A stretch of 41,841 nt of DNA, taken from NCBI GenBank assembly GCA_017517745.1, contig JAFWYJ010000035.1, forward strand, positions 1 through 41,841, in the 5' to 3' direction. Every line of letters starts with the position of its first letter. Position 1 is the stretch's first letter. This DNA comes from Clostridia bacterium. Its GTDB lineage: Bacteria > Bacillota > Clostridia > Oscillospirales > CAG-272. The translations under genes were made by a program, and so were the position numbers. A model generated the notes under the pieces. The model saw nothing but the letters and a program-made list of their open reading frames with translations. It was not told the origin of the DNA and made no database searches. Shown here piece after piece: positions 14,498 to 23,405 of this stretch.

Positions 14498-15817
14498 ATG
14501 AAGGTTACTTTCTTGGGTGCAGGAAGCACCATTTTTTCCAAAAACGTGCTCGGAGACACCATGATGTGCGAATCCTTCCACGACGTTGAAATCGCACTTT
14601 ATGACATCGACGCCGACCGCTTGGAGGAATCCTACCTCCTGATCTCGGCGATGAACAAGACCATGAACGAGGGCCGCGCCACAGTCAAGAAATATCTGGG
14701 TGTGGAACAGCGCAAGGAGGCGCTTCGCAACTCGGATTTCGTAGTAAACGCGGTACACATCGGCGGCTACGATCCTTGCACCATCATCGACTTTGAAATT
14801 CCGAAAAAGTACGGTCTGCGTCAGACCATTGGAGACACGCTCGGCATCGGCGGTATTTTCCGCGGATTGCGCTCCATTCACGTCATCAAGGACTTTGCAA
14901 AGGACGTGGAAGAGGTATGCCCCAACGCGTGGTTTCTCAACTACACCAACCCCATGGCAATGATCACAGGATATATGCAGCGCTACACAAACGTCAAGAC
15001 CGTCGGTCTTTGCCACAGTGTGCAGGTCTGCGCAAGAGGTCTGTTGAAGCAGTTGGACATGCTTGACCGTCTGGAGGGCTCGAACCATAAGATCGCCGGC
15101 ATCAACCACATGGCATGGCTCTTGGAGATCACCGACAAGGACGGAAATGACCTCTATCCCGAAATCAAACGCCGCGCAAAGGAAAAGAACGCAACGCAGA
15201 AGCACGGCGACATGGTCCGCTTCGACTATATCGACAAGCTTGGCTACTACTGCACCGAAAGCAGCGAGCACAACGCGGAATACAATTCCTTCTACATCAA
15301 GCCCGGACGCGAGGATCTGATCGAGAAATTCAACATTCCGCTCGACGAATATCCCAGACGCTGTGTCAAGCAGATTGCAGAATGGCAGCAGCAGAAGGAA
15401 GAGCTGATGGCAGGCGGAAACGTCCAGCACACCAGATCTGCAGAATATGCTTCTCACATCATGGAGGCGATTGTCACCAACAAGCCCTACAAGATCGGCG
15501 GTAACGTCATCAATCACGGCATGATTACCAACCTCCCCGATCTCGCTTGCGTCGAGGTTCCCTGTCTTGTGGATGCAAACGGCATCACGCCCACCTTCGT
15601 CGGTGATCTGCCCCTGCAGCTTGCGGCAATGAACTCTTCCAACATTTACACACAAATGCTGACCATCGAAGCAGCTCACACCGGATGCCGTGAGACAGTT
15701 TATCATGCGGCTATGATGGATCCTCACACCGCCGCACAGCTCTCGACCGATGAGATCGTCGCGCTTTGCGATGAGCTGATCGAGGCACACACCAACGCGG
15801 GCTTCCCGGTTCTTTGA
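14498..15817 (+). CDS. Glycoside hydrolase family 4, probable alpha-galactosidase (copy 1)
   Basis: A 439-residue NAD- and metal-dependent glycosidase using the GH4 oxidation-elimination mechanism. The N-terminal Rossmann loop is FLGAGSTIFSKNVLGD (5-20) with acidic D36. NYTNP (148-152) and the metal-binding LCHSV (171-175; C172, H173) with H204 in GINHM form the active site. CHSV is the variant associated with alpha-galactosidases, as opposed to CHEV, CHGx, CDMP or CN(V/I)P. It is cytoplasmic. It is followed 108 nt later by a near-identical copy, and the pair shares one promoter. The start follows AAGGAGAAACTACC. Family is certain; substrate rests on the motif and the MsmR-like regulator. Confidence 0.9.
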   Translation: MKVTFLGAGSTIFSKNVLGDTMMCESFHDVEIALYDIDADRLEESYLLISAMNKTMNEGRATVKKYLGVEQRKEALRNSDFVVNAVHIGGYDPCTIIDFEIPKKYGLRQTIGDTLGIGGIFRGLRSIHVIKDFAKDVEEVCPNAWFLNYTNPMAMITGYMQRYTNVKTVGLCHSVQVCARGLLKQLDMLDRLEGSNHKIAGINHMAWLLEITDKDGNDLYPEIKRRAKEKNATQKHGDMVRFDYIDKLGYYCTESSEHNAEYNSFYIKPGREDLIEKFNIPLDEYPRRCVKQIAEWQQQKEELMAGGNVQHTRSAEYASHIMEAIVTNKPYKIGGNVINHGMITNLPDLACVEVPCLVDANGITPTFVGDLPLQLAAMNSSNIYTQMLTIEAAHTGCRETVYHAAMMDPHTAAQLSTDEIVALCDELIEAHTNAGFPVL

Positions 15818-15925
15818 TCACGTTTTTACAAATCCATATTTCACAGAAAGGAAACCCCAAGAACACTATCAAGGTTGGGCTTGGAGTTTTCTGCTTAAAA
15901 TCCCTCAAAAAAGGAGACAAGGCTC

Positions 15926-17245
15926 ATGAAAGTTACTTTCCTTGGTGCGGGAAGCACCGTCTTTTCCAAAAATGTACTCGGAGACACCATGATGTGTGAG
16001 TCGTTCCACGACGTTGAAATCGCACTTTATGACATCAACACAGACCGTTTGGAGGAATCCTATATCCTGATCTCGGCGATGAACGAGAGCGTCAACGAGG
16101 GCCGCGCCACCGTCAAAAAGTATCTTGGCATCGAACAGCGCAAGGATGCACTCCGCAACGCGGATTTTGTGGTCAACGCAATTCAGGTAGGCGGCTATGA
16201 TCCTTGTACTGTTATCGACTTTGAGATCCCGAAGAAATACGGTCTCCGCCAGACCATCGGAGACACACTCGGAATCGGCGGTATTTTCCGCGGACTTCGT
16301 ACCATTCATGTCATAAAGGACTTCGCGCGCGACGTGGAGGAGGTCTGCCCCAACGCATGGTTCCTCAACTACACCAACCCCATGGCGATCCTCTCCGGAT
16401 ATATGCAACGCTATACGGGCGTCAAAACCGTAGGACTCTGTCACAGTGTGCAAACCTGCGTGCGTCATTTGCTGTATCAGCTGGATATGCGCGATTGGTA
16501 TGATAACAATATCGCCAAGATCGCGGGCATCAACCACATGGCATGGCTTCTCGAGATCTCCGACAAGGACGGAAACGACCTCTATCCCGAAATCAAACGC
16601 CGTGCACAGGAAAAGAACGCGACGCAGAAGCACGGTGACATGGTTCGCTTTGACTACATCGACAAGTTGGGCTACTACTGCACCGAAAGCAGCGAGCACA
16701 ACGCGGAATACAACCCCTTCTACATCAAGCCCGGACGTGAGGATCTGATCGAGAAATTCAACATTCCGCTGGACGAATATCCCAGACGCTGTGTCAAGCA
16801 GATCGCGAAATGGCAACAGCAGAAGGAAGAGATGATGGCAGGCGGAAACGTGCAGCATACCCGCTCCGCAGAGTATGCTTCTCACATTATGGAAGCCATC
16901 ATGACCAACATGCCCTACAAGATCGGCGGCAACGTCATTAACCACGGTATGATCACCAACCTCCCCGATCTCGCGTGCGTCGAGGTTCCCTGTCTTGTTG
17001 ACGCCAACGGCATCACCCCCTCCTTCGTCGGGGACCTTCCGTTGCAGTTGGCGGCAATGAACTCCACCAACGTCTATCCGCAGATGCTGACCGTTGAGGC
17101 AGCTCACACCGGATGCCGCGAGACGGTCTACCACGCGGCAATGATGGATCCCCACACCGCCGCACAGCTCTCGACCGATGAGATCGTCGCACTTTGCGAT
17201 GAGCTGATCGAGGCTCACACCAACGCCGGCTTTCCGGTTCTTTAA
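15926..17245 (+). CDS. Glycoside hydrolase family 4, probable alpha-galactosidase (copy 2)
   Basis: A 439-residue tandem duplicate of the preceding gene. By eye about 44 residues differ, or about 90% identity with no gaps. All cofactor and metal residues (GAGST, NYTNP, CHSV, NHM) are kept. Differences are not random: about 12 fall in residues 177-199 just after CHSV, where copy 1 has VCARGLLKQLDMLDRLEGSN and copy 2 has TCVRHLLYQLDMRDWYDNNI. The last 100 residues hardly differ. This suggests altered substrate or linkage preference. It has its own strong ribosome site (AAAAGGAGAC). The 108-nt gap holds no promoter I can support. Confidence 0.9.
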   Translation: MKVTFLGAGSTVFSKNVLGDTMMCESFHDVEIALYDINTDRLEESYILISAMNESVNEGRATVKKYLGIEQRKDALRNADFVVNAIQVGGYDPCTVIDFEIPKKYGLRQTIGDTLGIGGIFRGLRTIHVIKDFARDVEEVCPNAWFLNYTNPMAILSGYMQRYTGVKTVGLCHSVQTCVRHLLYQLDMRDWYDNNIAKIAGINHMAWLLEISDKDGNDLYPEIKRRAQEKNATQKHGDMVRFDYIDKLGYYCTESSEHNAEYNPFYIKPGREDLIEKFNIPLDEYPRRCVKQIAKWQQQKEEMMAGGNVQHTRSAEYASHIMEAIMTNMPYKIGGNVINHGMITNLPDLACVEVPCLVDANGITPSFVGDLPLQLAAMNSTNVYPQMLTVEAAHTGCRETVYHAAMMDPHTAAQLSTDEIVALCDELIEAHTNAGFPVL

Positions 17246-17254
17246 TCAAACAAC

Positions 17255-17292
17255 AAAAAACAAGATCAACCTTGTGTTGATCTTGTTTTTTT
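17255..17292. terminator. Bidirectional terminator after the GH4 genes
   Basis: A 16-bp stem (AAAAAACAAGATCAAC and complement) with a 5-nt loop carries T-runs at both ends, between convergent genes. Confidence 0.9.
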
Positions 17293-17298
17293 AGCCGT

Positions 17299-18162
17299 TT
17301 ACTCTGCTCGTTGGGCTTGTGCGCGGTATTGCGTCGGCGTCATGCCGTATTTTTTCTTAAATAATGAATGGAAATAGGTTTCATGATCCCCGTATCCGAC
17401 GTTTGCCGCCACGGCGTTGACCGAAAGCTCGGTGTGCTTGAGAAGCATGCAAGCAGTGGAAAGCCGACGGCGGGCGACCAACTCTGAGAGCGAGCAATCA
17501 TACTCCTTGCGAATGATGCGGGTGATCTGTCGTGTGCAAAGATGAAGCTCGTCGGCAAGATCCGACAGGTGAATCGTTTCACTGTAATGATGGGAAATAT
17601 AAATGTCAATGTCATCAATATACTTCGTATGCTTTCCGATATCAAGCATTTGATCTTTTTTTTCTGGCTTCACGCGGTGAAAAATTTCGGAAAACAGGAG
17701 CGGAACCAAATACTCAACGTGCTCCATTGGTGCTTCGTGCGCAAGGCATCGGGCAATATGCTCGGCATAAAACCTTTCGTCATCCGTCAAAGGCAATACG
17801 GTAACACCGTCGGAAAGCCATTTCGCAAGCGACTCGAACATCGAAGAGCTGCTTTTTTTGCTTTGCTCTACGGAAAAATTCATTGCGTATCCCTCAAGAT
17901 CCCTCGGAACGGTATAATGCTCCAAAAAAGGCGAAATGATCAGAAGCGAGCTCTCAACCTCCAGTGGTTCTCGGTCTGTAACAACCGACAAGCTTCCCTT
18001 GCTGACCAAAAAAATTTCATAATTGGAATGCCAATGAAAGGACTTCAGCTTGGAGAGCGACCACATGGGAGCCGTTTCGGGATTCATAAAAAAGGACTGT
18101 TCATAAAGTGTTGCCGTCAAGCTTACGTCGGAAAAATCGGCTTTGATCACGTGCTCTTTCAC
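17299..18162 (-). CDS. AraC-family regulator (regulator 3)
   Basis: A 287-residue predicted activator with an N-terminal cupin-type sensor (about 40-100; FHWHSNYEIFLVSKGSLSVV) and a C-terminal AraC domain (about 185-283). Helix-turn-helix units are IHLSDLADELHLCTRQITRII and VNAVAANVGYGDHETYFHSLFKKKYGMTPTQYR. The start is GTG at 18162, preceded by GGAAAGGAG. It is the third AraC protein in 8 kb. It is convergent with the GH4 genes and divergent from a PnuC-like transporter, so its target is not evident; the rhamnosidase or an off-window operon is possible. Confidence 0.85.
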   Translation of the reverse strand: MKEHVIKADFSDVSLTATLYEQSFFMNPETAPMWSLSKLKSFHWHSNYEIFLVSKGSLSVVTDREPLEVESSLLIISPFLEHYTVPRDLEGYAMNFSVEQSKKSSSSMFESLAKWLSDGVTVLPLTDDERFYAEHIARCLAHEAPMEHVEYLVPLLFSEIFHRVKPEKKDQMLDIGKHTKYIDDIDIYISHHYSETIHLSDLADELHLCTRQITRIIRKEYDCSLSELVARRRLSTACMLLKHTELSVNAVAANVGYGDHETYFHSLFKKKYGMTPTQYRAQAQRAE

Positions 18163-18195
18163 GGGATTCTCCTTTCCTCAAAGCGCTTTTTTCAT

Positions 18196-18224
18196 ATTAT
18201 AATACATTTTGTGTAAGAAAGCAA
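18196..18224 (-). promoter_or_regulatory. Promoter of AraC regulator 3
   Basis: On the minus strand TTGCTT and TATAAT are separated by 17 bp. Confidence 0.65.
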
Positions 18225-18269
18225 TACGAAAAAGAGACATTTTTCAAAAAAATGGTCTCGGAAATACTC

Positions 18270-18298
18270 TTGAATTTCTGCCGACGTTATTTTATAAT
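18270..18298 (+). promoter_or_regulatory. Promoter of the PnuC-family gene
   Basis: TTGAAT and TATAAT are separated by 17 bp, about 30 bp before the start. I see no TPP or NAD riboswitch in the short leader. Confidence 0.75.
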
Positions 18299-18328
18299 AG
18301 AGTCACCCTTGAAAGGAGTGACACACAA

Positions 18329-19021
18329 ATGACCTTCAAGCCAAGGCTCACCGAATTTTTCAAGCAATATCTCCTGCTGATTTTAGTCGCGGGAATGATC
18401 GTCGCCGTTTCGATCCTTCATCATCAATCCTTTCTCAAAACGCTTCCCACGCTCATCTCTCTGATTGTTCAAATTCTGCTGGTGCGCGCCGACCGAAAAG
18501 CCTTTTTACTTGGTGGATTCAATTCGTTTTTGTACGCCGCGTCTTACGTGCTCGACGGAGTCTATTTCTCGGCAATCTCCGCGCTTGTCATTTCGGGACC
18601 GATCCAGCTTTTCTCATTTTTTCATTGGAAAAAGAATTCTGTTGGCAACAAAGTCAAATTCAAGACGCTCGGCAAGAAGGGTGTGCTCGCAACGCTTGGA
18701 ATCGTTTTCTTGACATGGGCGGGTGTCTTCTTTGGACTTGCAAGATTTTTCACCGATGCCACCTATCCAATCGTCGATACCCTTGGATTTACCCTCGGCA
18801 TCCTCGTGACCTTCCTCTCAGCCTTTCGCTTCGTGGAATCACAATATTTCAGTTTGATCAATTGTATCATTTCGCTAACGCTTTGGATCCTGATCACCGT
18901 CAAAAATCCTGCGAGCTTCAACTACGTCGTCATTTCGGTCTACAATCTCTACCGCGTAATTCAGGCAACCCTTCATTGGACGCGGCAATACCGCGCCGAC
19001 AAGGCGGAGCAATTTGAATAA
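18329..19021 (+). CDS. PnuC-family vitamin transporter
   Basis: A 230-residue integral membrane protein with about seven hydrophobic segments. It resembles PnuC transporters, which move nicotinamide riboside, thiamine (PnuT) or riboflavin (PnuX) by facilitated diffusion. Family-like features are the RADRKAFLLGGFNSFLYAASYVLDGVYFSA region and the C-terminal substrate-site segment FVESQYFSLINCIISLTLWI with NLYRVIQATLHW. The ATG at 18329 follows GAAAGGAGTGACACA; an earlier in-frame ATG lies before the promoter. It is monocistronic. Substrate is open: the NAD(P)HX repair gene is far away and no vitamin riboswitch marks it. Confidence 0.82.
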   Translation: MTFKPRLTEFFKQYLLLILVAGMIVAVSILHHQSFLKTLPTLISLIVQILLVRADRKAFLLGGFNSFLYAASYVLDGVYFSAISALVISGPIQLFSFFHWKKNSVGNKVKFKTLGKKGVLATLGIVFLTWAGVFFGLARFFTDATYPIVDTLGFTLGILVTFLSAFRFVESQYFSLINCIISLTLWILITVKNPASFNYVVISVYNLYRVIQATLHWTRQYRADKAEQFE

Positions 19022-19024
19022 GCA

Positions 19025-19062
19025 AAGCCGTCCGTGCATTCAAGCGCTCGGACGGCTTTTGG
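19025..19062. terminator. Terminator after the PnuC-family gene
   Basis: The 10-bp stem AAGCCGTCCG/CGGACGGCTT is followed by TTTT. It lies between convergent genes. Confidence 0.85.
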
Positions 19063-19070
19063 TATGTCAT

Positions 19071-19730
19071 TCAATAAAACAACTCGATATTTTTCTTGAC
19101 GTACCCGATCATTTTTCCGCGGATGTAGCGACTGTTGCCCTCCACAAAATCCTTGATTTTCTCGGGCTTTTCGCGGTAATTTGCCATCAGGAAGCGGAAC
19201 GCCTTTGCCATTTCCTGCTCCCCCGCCTGCATCAACGCGCTGCAGATCGAAAGAACGGTTTCTTCCTTCGCGTTGAGAAGAAGTTCCCAATAGGATGCAA
19301 TCTTCTTGTCTGCAAGGTCATAAAGCATTTTGTACGCCAAGAGCGGACGGTAAACTCTGCGATAGCCAAGCACGCGCTCTCTTTCAAGAATGTCTTCCTG
19401 CCACAGTTGCTCGGGAGAGTCGCAGACCATGGTGAGATAGAAATTCATTTTATCATTCACAATGGCAAACGTGAGGCTTTCCAGTGGAATATTCCTCTTC
19501 TTCGCGCGGTCGAAGAGGAAGAAGTTCGGCTCCGCGTCGCGAATCACCCACAAATAATAGAAAATGAGCACCGACAGAACGATCATCAGGGATGCGATGA
19601 TCACTTCCATCACTCTCTTATAGGTTGCGTCGGCGCGCGGAACTGCCAAAGCAAACAGCAGAATGGCGCCAACCAAGCTGACACAAGCCACGATCAGCAG
19701 GATCAGCGGAAGCTTTTTTCTCAAATTCAT
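19071..19730 (-). CDS. Membrane protein of unknown function
   Basis: A 219-residue protein that I do not recognise. Two hydrophobic helices lie at about residues 8-30 and 40-63, and a roughly 155-residue cytoplasmic region rich in charged helices follows (EDILERERVLGYRRVYRPLLAYKMLYDLADKK... ALMQAGEQEMAKAFRFLMANY). The ATG at 19730 is preceded by AAAGGTAC and starts just before the first helix; the open frame continues 19 codons further but lacks a ribosome site. It is convergent with the PnuC-like gene and lies 160 bp downstream of an ABC exporter pair, with which it may be transcribed. Two-helix plus cytoplasmic tail architecture resembles the unknown at 5506-6183, without clear sequence similarity. 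Confidence 0.65.
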   Translation of the reverse strand: MNLRKKLPLILLIVACVSLVGAILLFALAVPRADATYKRVMEVIIASLMIVLSVLIFYYLWVIRDAEPNFFLFDRAKKRNIPLESLTFAIVNDKMNFYLTMVCDSPEQLWQEDILERERVLGYRRVYRPLLAYKMLYDLADKKIASYWELLLNAKEETVLSICSALMQAGEQEMAKAFRFLMANYREKPEKIKDFVEGNSRYIRGKMIGYVKKNIELFY

Positions 19731-19893
19731 ATTTATGTACCTTTCTTTTTCCTTCTTTTTCCGAACGCGCGGCTTCGTCGCGCACAATATAAAGTTATTA
19801 TATCATAGTTTTATTCTATTTGCAAGTGATTTTTCATTTTTTTTTGAAAATGATTTCAAACTCGTCAAAAAGCACCTACGGCAGAAGCGCGCT

Positions 19894-21507
19894 TCAGTTC
19901 ACAAGAGAATCCCAACGCGCGACACCGCCGTGCATCAGATAGCGGTACGAAAGAACAATGCCGAGGATCATCACGCCGAGCAAAAAGATCAAAGACAGCC
20001 AATAGCTGATCAAAGCCAAAACACCACCCAAAAACGCCAAAACGAAGACCGGAAGGGTGGAAAACAGCATGGTGAGCATGACGGCAGTTCCCTGCTTGAC
20101 CACTTGCGCCTCGTTGATCCAATCCAACACGGGATGGCAGAGGTTGCAGATCAACCCGATGTTGGCGCACCAAACACAGTAGAGCGCAGGAAGTGTCACC
20201 AGCATCACCGCAATCGGGAGCGCGGGCGCGTAGGCGATCGCGACCACCAATCCGAAGATCATGCAGGTCGGCACCATGATGACGTAATGTAGCTTGAGTT
20301 TCGCGCGCAGAATATCAGCACTTGACACCGGCAAGGAGCGAATCACCCACAAGTGTTTTCCTTCCAAGGATACCGAAGCAGAAGTGAAAAGCACCATCGA
20401 AGCAATCAAAGTAAGCCCCACCACCATGACAAGACAGATGACGTTTTCCATTCCGGTCAAGCCGCTTTCGTTGAAAATCGCCAGAATATCCCCTCGTTTG
20501 ATCACCGCGGCAATCGCGGCAATCGGCAAAAATAGTGCCGAAATGCCCGAATTGAGAAGATAGGTTATCGAAGAAAGCAGGCGCGACAATTCTCGTTTCA
20601 AAAGCGCGTTTTTCATGCCACCGGCAACAACACTTGCAGAGATGTCGGTCTTTTTGTAATGAACGCCTCTTTTGGTCGTCAAAATTTTGATCAAGGTTCG
20701 GGAAAGCACGTAATAGGTCAAAACAAAGGGCAACAGATAGATCAACAACGAGAGTCCCAACTGCCACAAGTTTGCGTTTGCGATTCCCGCGCCAACCCAA
20801 TAAAGCGGCGCGATCGATTGCAAGGAGTGCGCGATCTGATCGCCTTGTGCGGCGAAGCGTTCCAAATAGGTCTCCATGTTGGAAATCAAATAAAAATATC
20901 CAAAGAAGAAGATCAAAAACAGCGCCACGGGAAGAAGCGGACTTTTGGGCAGACGGGAGGTGATGAGGCTGATCACCCATGCGATCAGGCAAGTGACAGC
21001 CAAACCGAAAAACGGCAATGCGAGAACCGTCAAAAGAAATGCGATCCACGACAAAATCGAGCCGCCGCCGAACAGGATCCAAACCACAGCGCACGGAATG
21101 GCAACAAGCGCTTCCATCACGTAATTCAACAACAAGATTCCCAGCATGCGGCTTGCCAGAATATCTCTTGGGCGAATGGGCATGGAAAGCAACATCTCGT
21201 TGTCCTTCGCCTCGAAGATCTCCGATTTTGCCATGAAAACAGAACCGATAAACATCATGGCAAAGCTCAAGATCACAAACATCGAGAAATACATCCAAGC
21301 ATTTCCCGTGGGCAAATAAAACATGGAAAGCCCGAGAAATGCCGAGAAAAACAACATTCCGAACACAAAGAAAAGGTAAAGGTAAACCAACAGCATCAAA
21401 ACCAAGGTTCCCTTCCCGCTCTTTTTCGCGGAATCCTTGTTTTTTCGTTTTGGAATCATTGACGCGAGCATCGCGCCAAAGCGCGCGCGAATCAATATCT
21501 TAATCAT
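19894..21507 (-). CDS. ABC exporter permease
   Basis: A 537-residue membrane protein with about 12 hydrophobic segments, matching the clostridial 'putative ABC exporter' permease group. A cytoplasmic start (RARFGAMLASMIPKRKNKD) is followed by paired TM blocks and a conserved cytoplasmic AKSEIFEAKDNEMLLSMPIRPRDILASRM segment. A similar SSADILRAKLKLHYVIM segment occurs in the second half, indicating two repeated halves. The ATG lies after GGAGGACCGTC and overlaps the end of the ATPase gene by 8 nt, so the two are translationally coupled. Substrate is unknown; lantibiotic-type or lipid export would be guesses. Confidence 0.85.
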   Translation of the reverse strand: MIKILIRARFGAMLASMIPKRKNKDSAKKSGKGTLVLMLLVYLYLFFVFGMLFFSAFLGLSMFYLPTGNAWMYFSMFVILSFAMMFIGSVFMAKSEIFEAKDNEMLLSMPIRPRDILASRMLGILLLNYVMEALVAIPCAVVWILFGGGSILSWIAFLLTVLALPFFGLAVTCLIAWVISLITSRLPKSPLLPVALFLIFFFGYFYLISNMETYLERFAAQGDQIAHSLQSIAPLYWVGAGIANANLWQLGLSLLIYLLPFVLTYYVLSRTLIKILTTKRGVHYKKTDISASVVAGGMKNALLKRELSRLLSSITYLLNSGISALFLPIAAIAAVIKRGDILAIFNESGLTGMENVICLVMVVGLTLIASMVLFTSASVSLEGKHLWVIRSLPVSSADILRAKLKLHYVIMVPTCMIFGLVVAIAYAPALPIAVMLVTLPALYCVWCANIGLICNLCHPVLDWINEAQVVKQGTAVMLTMLFSTLPVFVLAFLGGVLALISYWLSLIFLLGVMILGIVLSYRYLMHGGVARWDSLVN

Positions 21508-22213
21508 GACGGTCCTCCAACTCCAGGAATACCTCCTCGAGGGAGCTGTCCCCCTTCACCTCTTCCATCGTTCCGCTGACGACCAGCTTTCCGCCGCGAA
21601 TGATGGCGACCTTATTGCAAAGCTTTTCGGCAACCTCCAGAACGTGTGTGGAGAAGAAAATGGAGCCGCCTTCCTCGCAGTGTTTGCGCATGATCTGCTT
21701 CAGCTCGTGCGATGCTAATGGGTCGAGACCGACGAAGGGCTCATCCAAAAGGATCAGCTTCGGCTTGTGAACCAATGCGGCAATCAGCGCCAGCTTTTGT
21801 TTCATTCCGTGAGAATAGGAGGAAATCGGCTGTCCGATCGCATCCTGCAATCCGAACAGCGTGACAAAACGCTGCAAACGCTCGTTGCGATCTGCTGTGG
21901 AAACACCATAAACGTCGGCGACAAAATTCAAATATTTCCATCCCTTCATAAACTCATAAAGGTCGGGATTATCGGGAACGTACGCCATGATTTTTTTGCA
22001 GGCCATCGGATCCTTGCGAATGGAAACGCCATCCACAAAAATCTCGCCTTCCTCAAACTGCAAAATTCCGGCGCACGCCTTGAGCGTGGTTGTCTTTCCG
22101 GCGCCGTTGTGTCCGATGAAGCCGTAGATTTCTCCGGGCAGAATATGGATGGAGAGATCATCCACCGCTTTTTTGGTACCGTAGGCTTTTGTGTAATGCT
22201 CAATTCTTAACAT
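21500..22213 (-). CDS. ABC transporter ATP-binding protein
   Basis: A 237-residue nucleotide-binding subunit. It has Walker A GHNGAGKTTT (34-43), a Q-loop region near AYVPDNP, an ABC signature SYSHGMKQKL (132-141, with H in place of S/G), Walker B LILLDEPFVGLD (153-164) and the switch His in FFSTHVLE. It powers the coupled permease at 19894-21507. The ATG at 22213 is preferred because AAGG lies 7-8 nt upstream; the ATG at 22222 touches the ribosome site. It has its own promoter and is divergent from a YesL-like gene. Confidence 0.92.
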   Translation of the reverse strand: MLRIEHYTKAYGTKKAVDDLSIHILPGEIYGFIGHNGAGKTTTLKACAGILQFEEGEIFVDGVSIRKDPMACKKIMAYVPDNPDLYEFMKGWKYLNFVADVYGVSTADRNERLQRFVTLFGLQDAIGQPISSYSHGMKQKLALIAALVHKPKLILLDEPFVGLDPLASHELKQIMRKHCEEGGSIFFSTHVLEVAEKLCNKVAIIRGGKLVVSGTMEEVKGDSSLEEVFLELEDRHD

Positions 22214-22251
22214 AGTGTTCATCCTTCATAAAAGATTATTTCTTCATGACC

Positions 22252-22280
22252 ATTATATCATAAGTCTTTTTGAATTGCAA
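22252..22280 (-). promoter_or_regulatory. Promoter of the ABC exporter operon
   Basis: On the minus strand TTGCAA and TATAAT are separated by 17 bp. Confidence 0.75.
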
Positions 22281-22340
22281 GCAAAAAACGGGGTTTTAAC
22301 AAGTATTTTTTCTTTAAATTCTGTAAATTTTTCTATCTTC

Positions 22341-22369
22341 TTGACATTCACGAAAAACTGTGCTACAAT
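22341..22369 (+). promoter_or_regulatory. Promoter of the YesL-like gene
   Basis: TTGACA and TACAAT are separated by 17 bp, 34 bp before the start. Confidence 0.8.
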
Positions 22370-22402
22370 ATTCTAGGTAATAAAAGAAAAGGATGTATCG
22401 CT

Positions 22403-23395
22403 TTGATAAACAACAACAAACAAAATCGGTTGTTCCGTCTGTTTGATTTCAACAGAGGCAACCGTCCCGATGCACTGGAGGAGGACACCACCCCCACTCT
22501 GAAGCGTTATTTCAAATTGTTGGGAAGAAAATTCTGGAAATTGGTTTCCCTCAATCTTTTGATGCTGCCGATGATCCTGCCGCTCCTGCTTGCAGCCTAT
22601 TTCTATCTCAGCATGGACATGACGCCCACCGCGGGTACGCCCCTCTTTTCAGCCCTCTACGGGGCAAATCTGATCGATCCGACCACGAGCTCCGTGTCAC
22701 TTTTGGACGTTTTTGGCACGCAGATTCAAGTTCCGGTCTATATGCAAACCACCACCTACGTTTTGATCGGCGTCGCGATCGCGTTTTTGCTCATCACCTT
22801 CGGTTGGCAAAACGTCGGCGCGACCTATATTCTGCGAAGCATGGTGCGCGGAGAACCCGTGTTTCTCTTTTCGGACTATTTTTACGCGATCAAGCGCAAC
22901 TTCAAGCAGGGCTTTTTGTTGGGACTTCTCGACTGTCTTGCAATCTTTCTCTTGCTTTTTGACTTCATGTACTTTAGCTCGATGGGAGGCTCCTTCTGGC
23001 TTGACGTAGGATATTTCGCCATTGTGGCACTGGTCATTCTCTATTTCTTCATGCGCTTCTACATCTATTTGATGCTCGTTACCTTCGAGCTTCCGATTCG
23101 TAAAATCCTGAAAAACGCCTTGATCTTTACGATTCTCGGCTTCAAGCGCAACATCATGGCACTGCTGGGAATGGTGCTGGTCACCGCCATCAACATCGCA
23201 CTCTTCGCGGTCTTTGCGATGACTCCTCTCAGCTTTGCGATCCCCCTGATCCTTCCCTTTTTCTATTATCTGTCGGTCAACGCCTTCACCGCCGCTTATG
23301 CAGCTTATCCGATCATCGACCGCTACATGATCGAGCCATATCGCGGCGCAGAGGACGAGGAAGAATTTGCCGATGGCACCGAAGAAACCGAATAA
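22403..23395 (+). CDS. YesL-like (DUF624) membrane protein
   Basis: A 330-residue membrane protein with six or so hydrophobic segments in the YesL/DUF624 pattern. A cytoplasmic N-terminus (LFDFNRG) leads to TLKRYFKLLGRKFWKLVSLNLLML and the first helix. Later FLFSDYFYAIKRNFKQGFLLGLLD and PIRKILKNALIFTILGFKRNI repeat the family motif of an amphipathic segment before a helix pair. The protein ends in an acidic tail (EDEEEFADGTEETE). The start codon is TTG at 22403 after AAAAGGATG; the nearby ATG at 22393 is out of frame. Relatives often sit beside sugar ABC transporters, but none is here. Function is unknown. Confidence 0.8.
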   Translation: MINNNKQNRLFRLFDFNRGNRPDALEEDTTPTLKRYFKLLGRKFWKLVSLNLLMLPMILPLLLAAYFYLSMDMTPTAGTPLFSALYGANLIDPTTSSVSLLDVFGTQIQVPVYMQTTTYVLIGVAIAFLLITFGWQNVGATYILRSMVRGEPVFLFSDYFYAIKRNFKQGFLLGLLDCLAIFLLLFDFMYFSSMGGSFWLDVGYFAIVALVILYFFMRFYIYLMLVTFELPIRKILKNALIFTILGFKRNIMALLGMVLVTAINIALFAVFAMTPLSFAIPLILPFFYYLSVNAFTAAYAAYPIIDRYMIEPYRGAEDEEEFADGTEETE

Positions 23396-23405
23396 AGCAA
23401 AACCG

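Noticed and set aside
14444-17218. Two very long minus-strand open frames (448 and 437 codons) opposite the GH4 genes
   Set aside because: They mirror real genes with strong third-position C/G bias, lack ribosome sites and have Cys/His/Val-rich compositions unlike proteins. They recur in both paralogs only because the DNA is similar.
18299-18328. Possible TPP or NAD riboswitch before the PnuC-family gene
   Set aside because: Only about 30 nt separate promoter and start, too short for a riboswitch.
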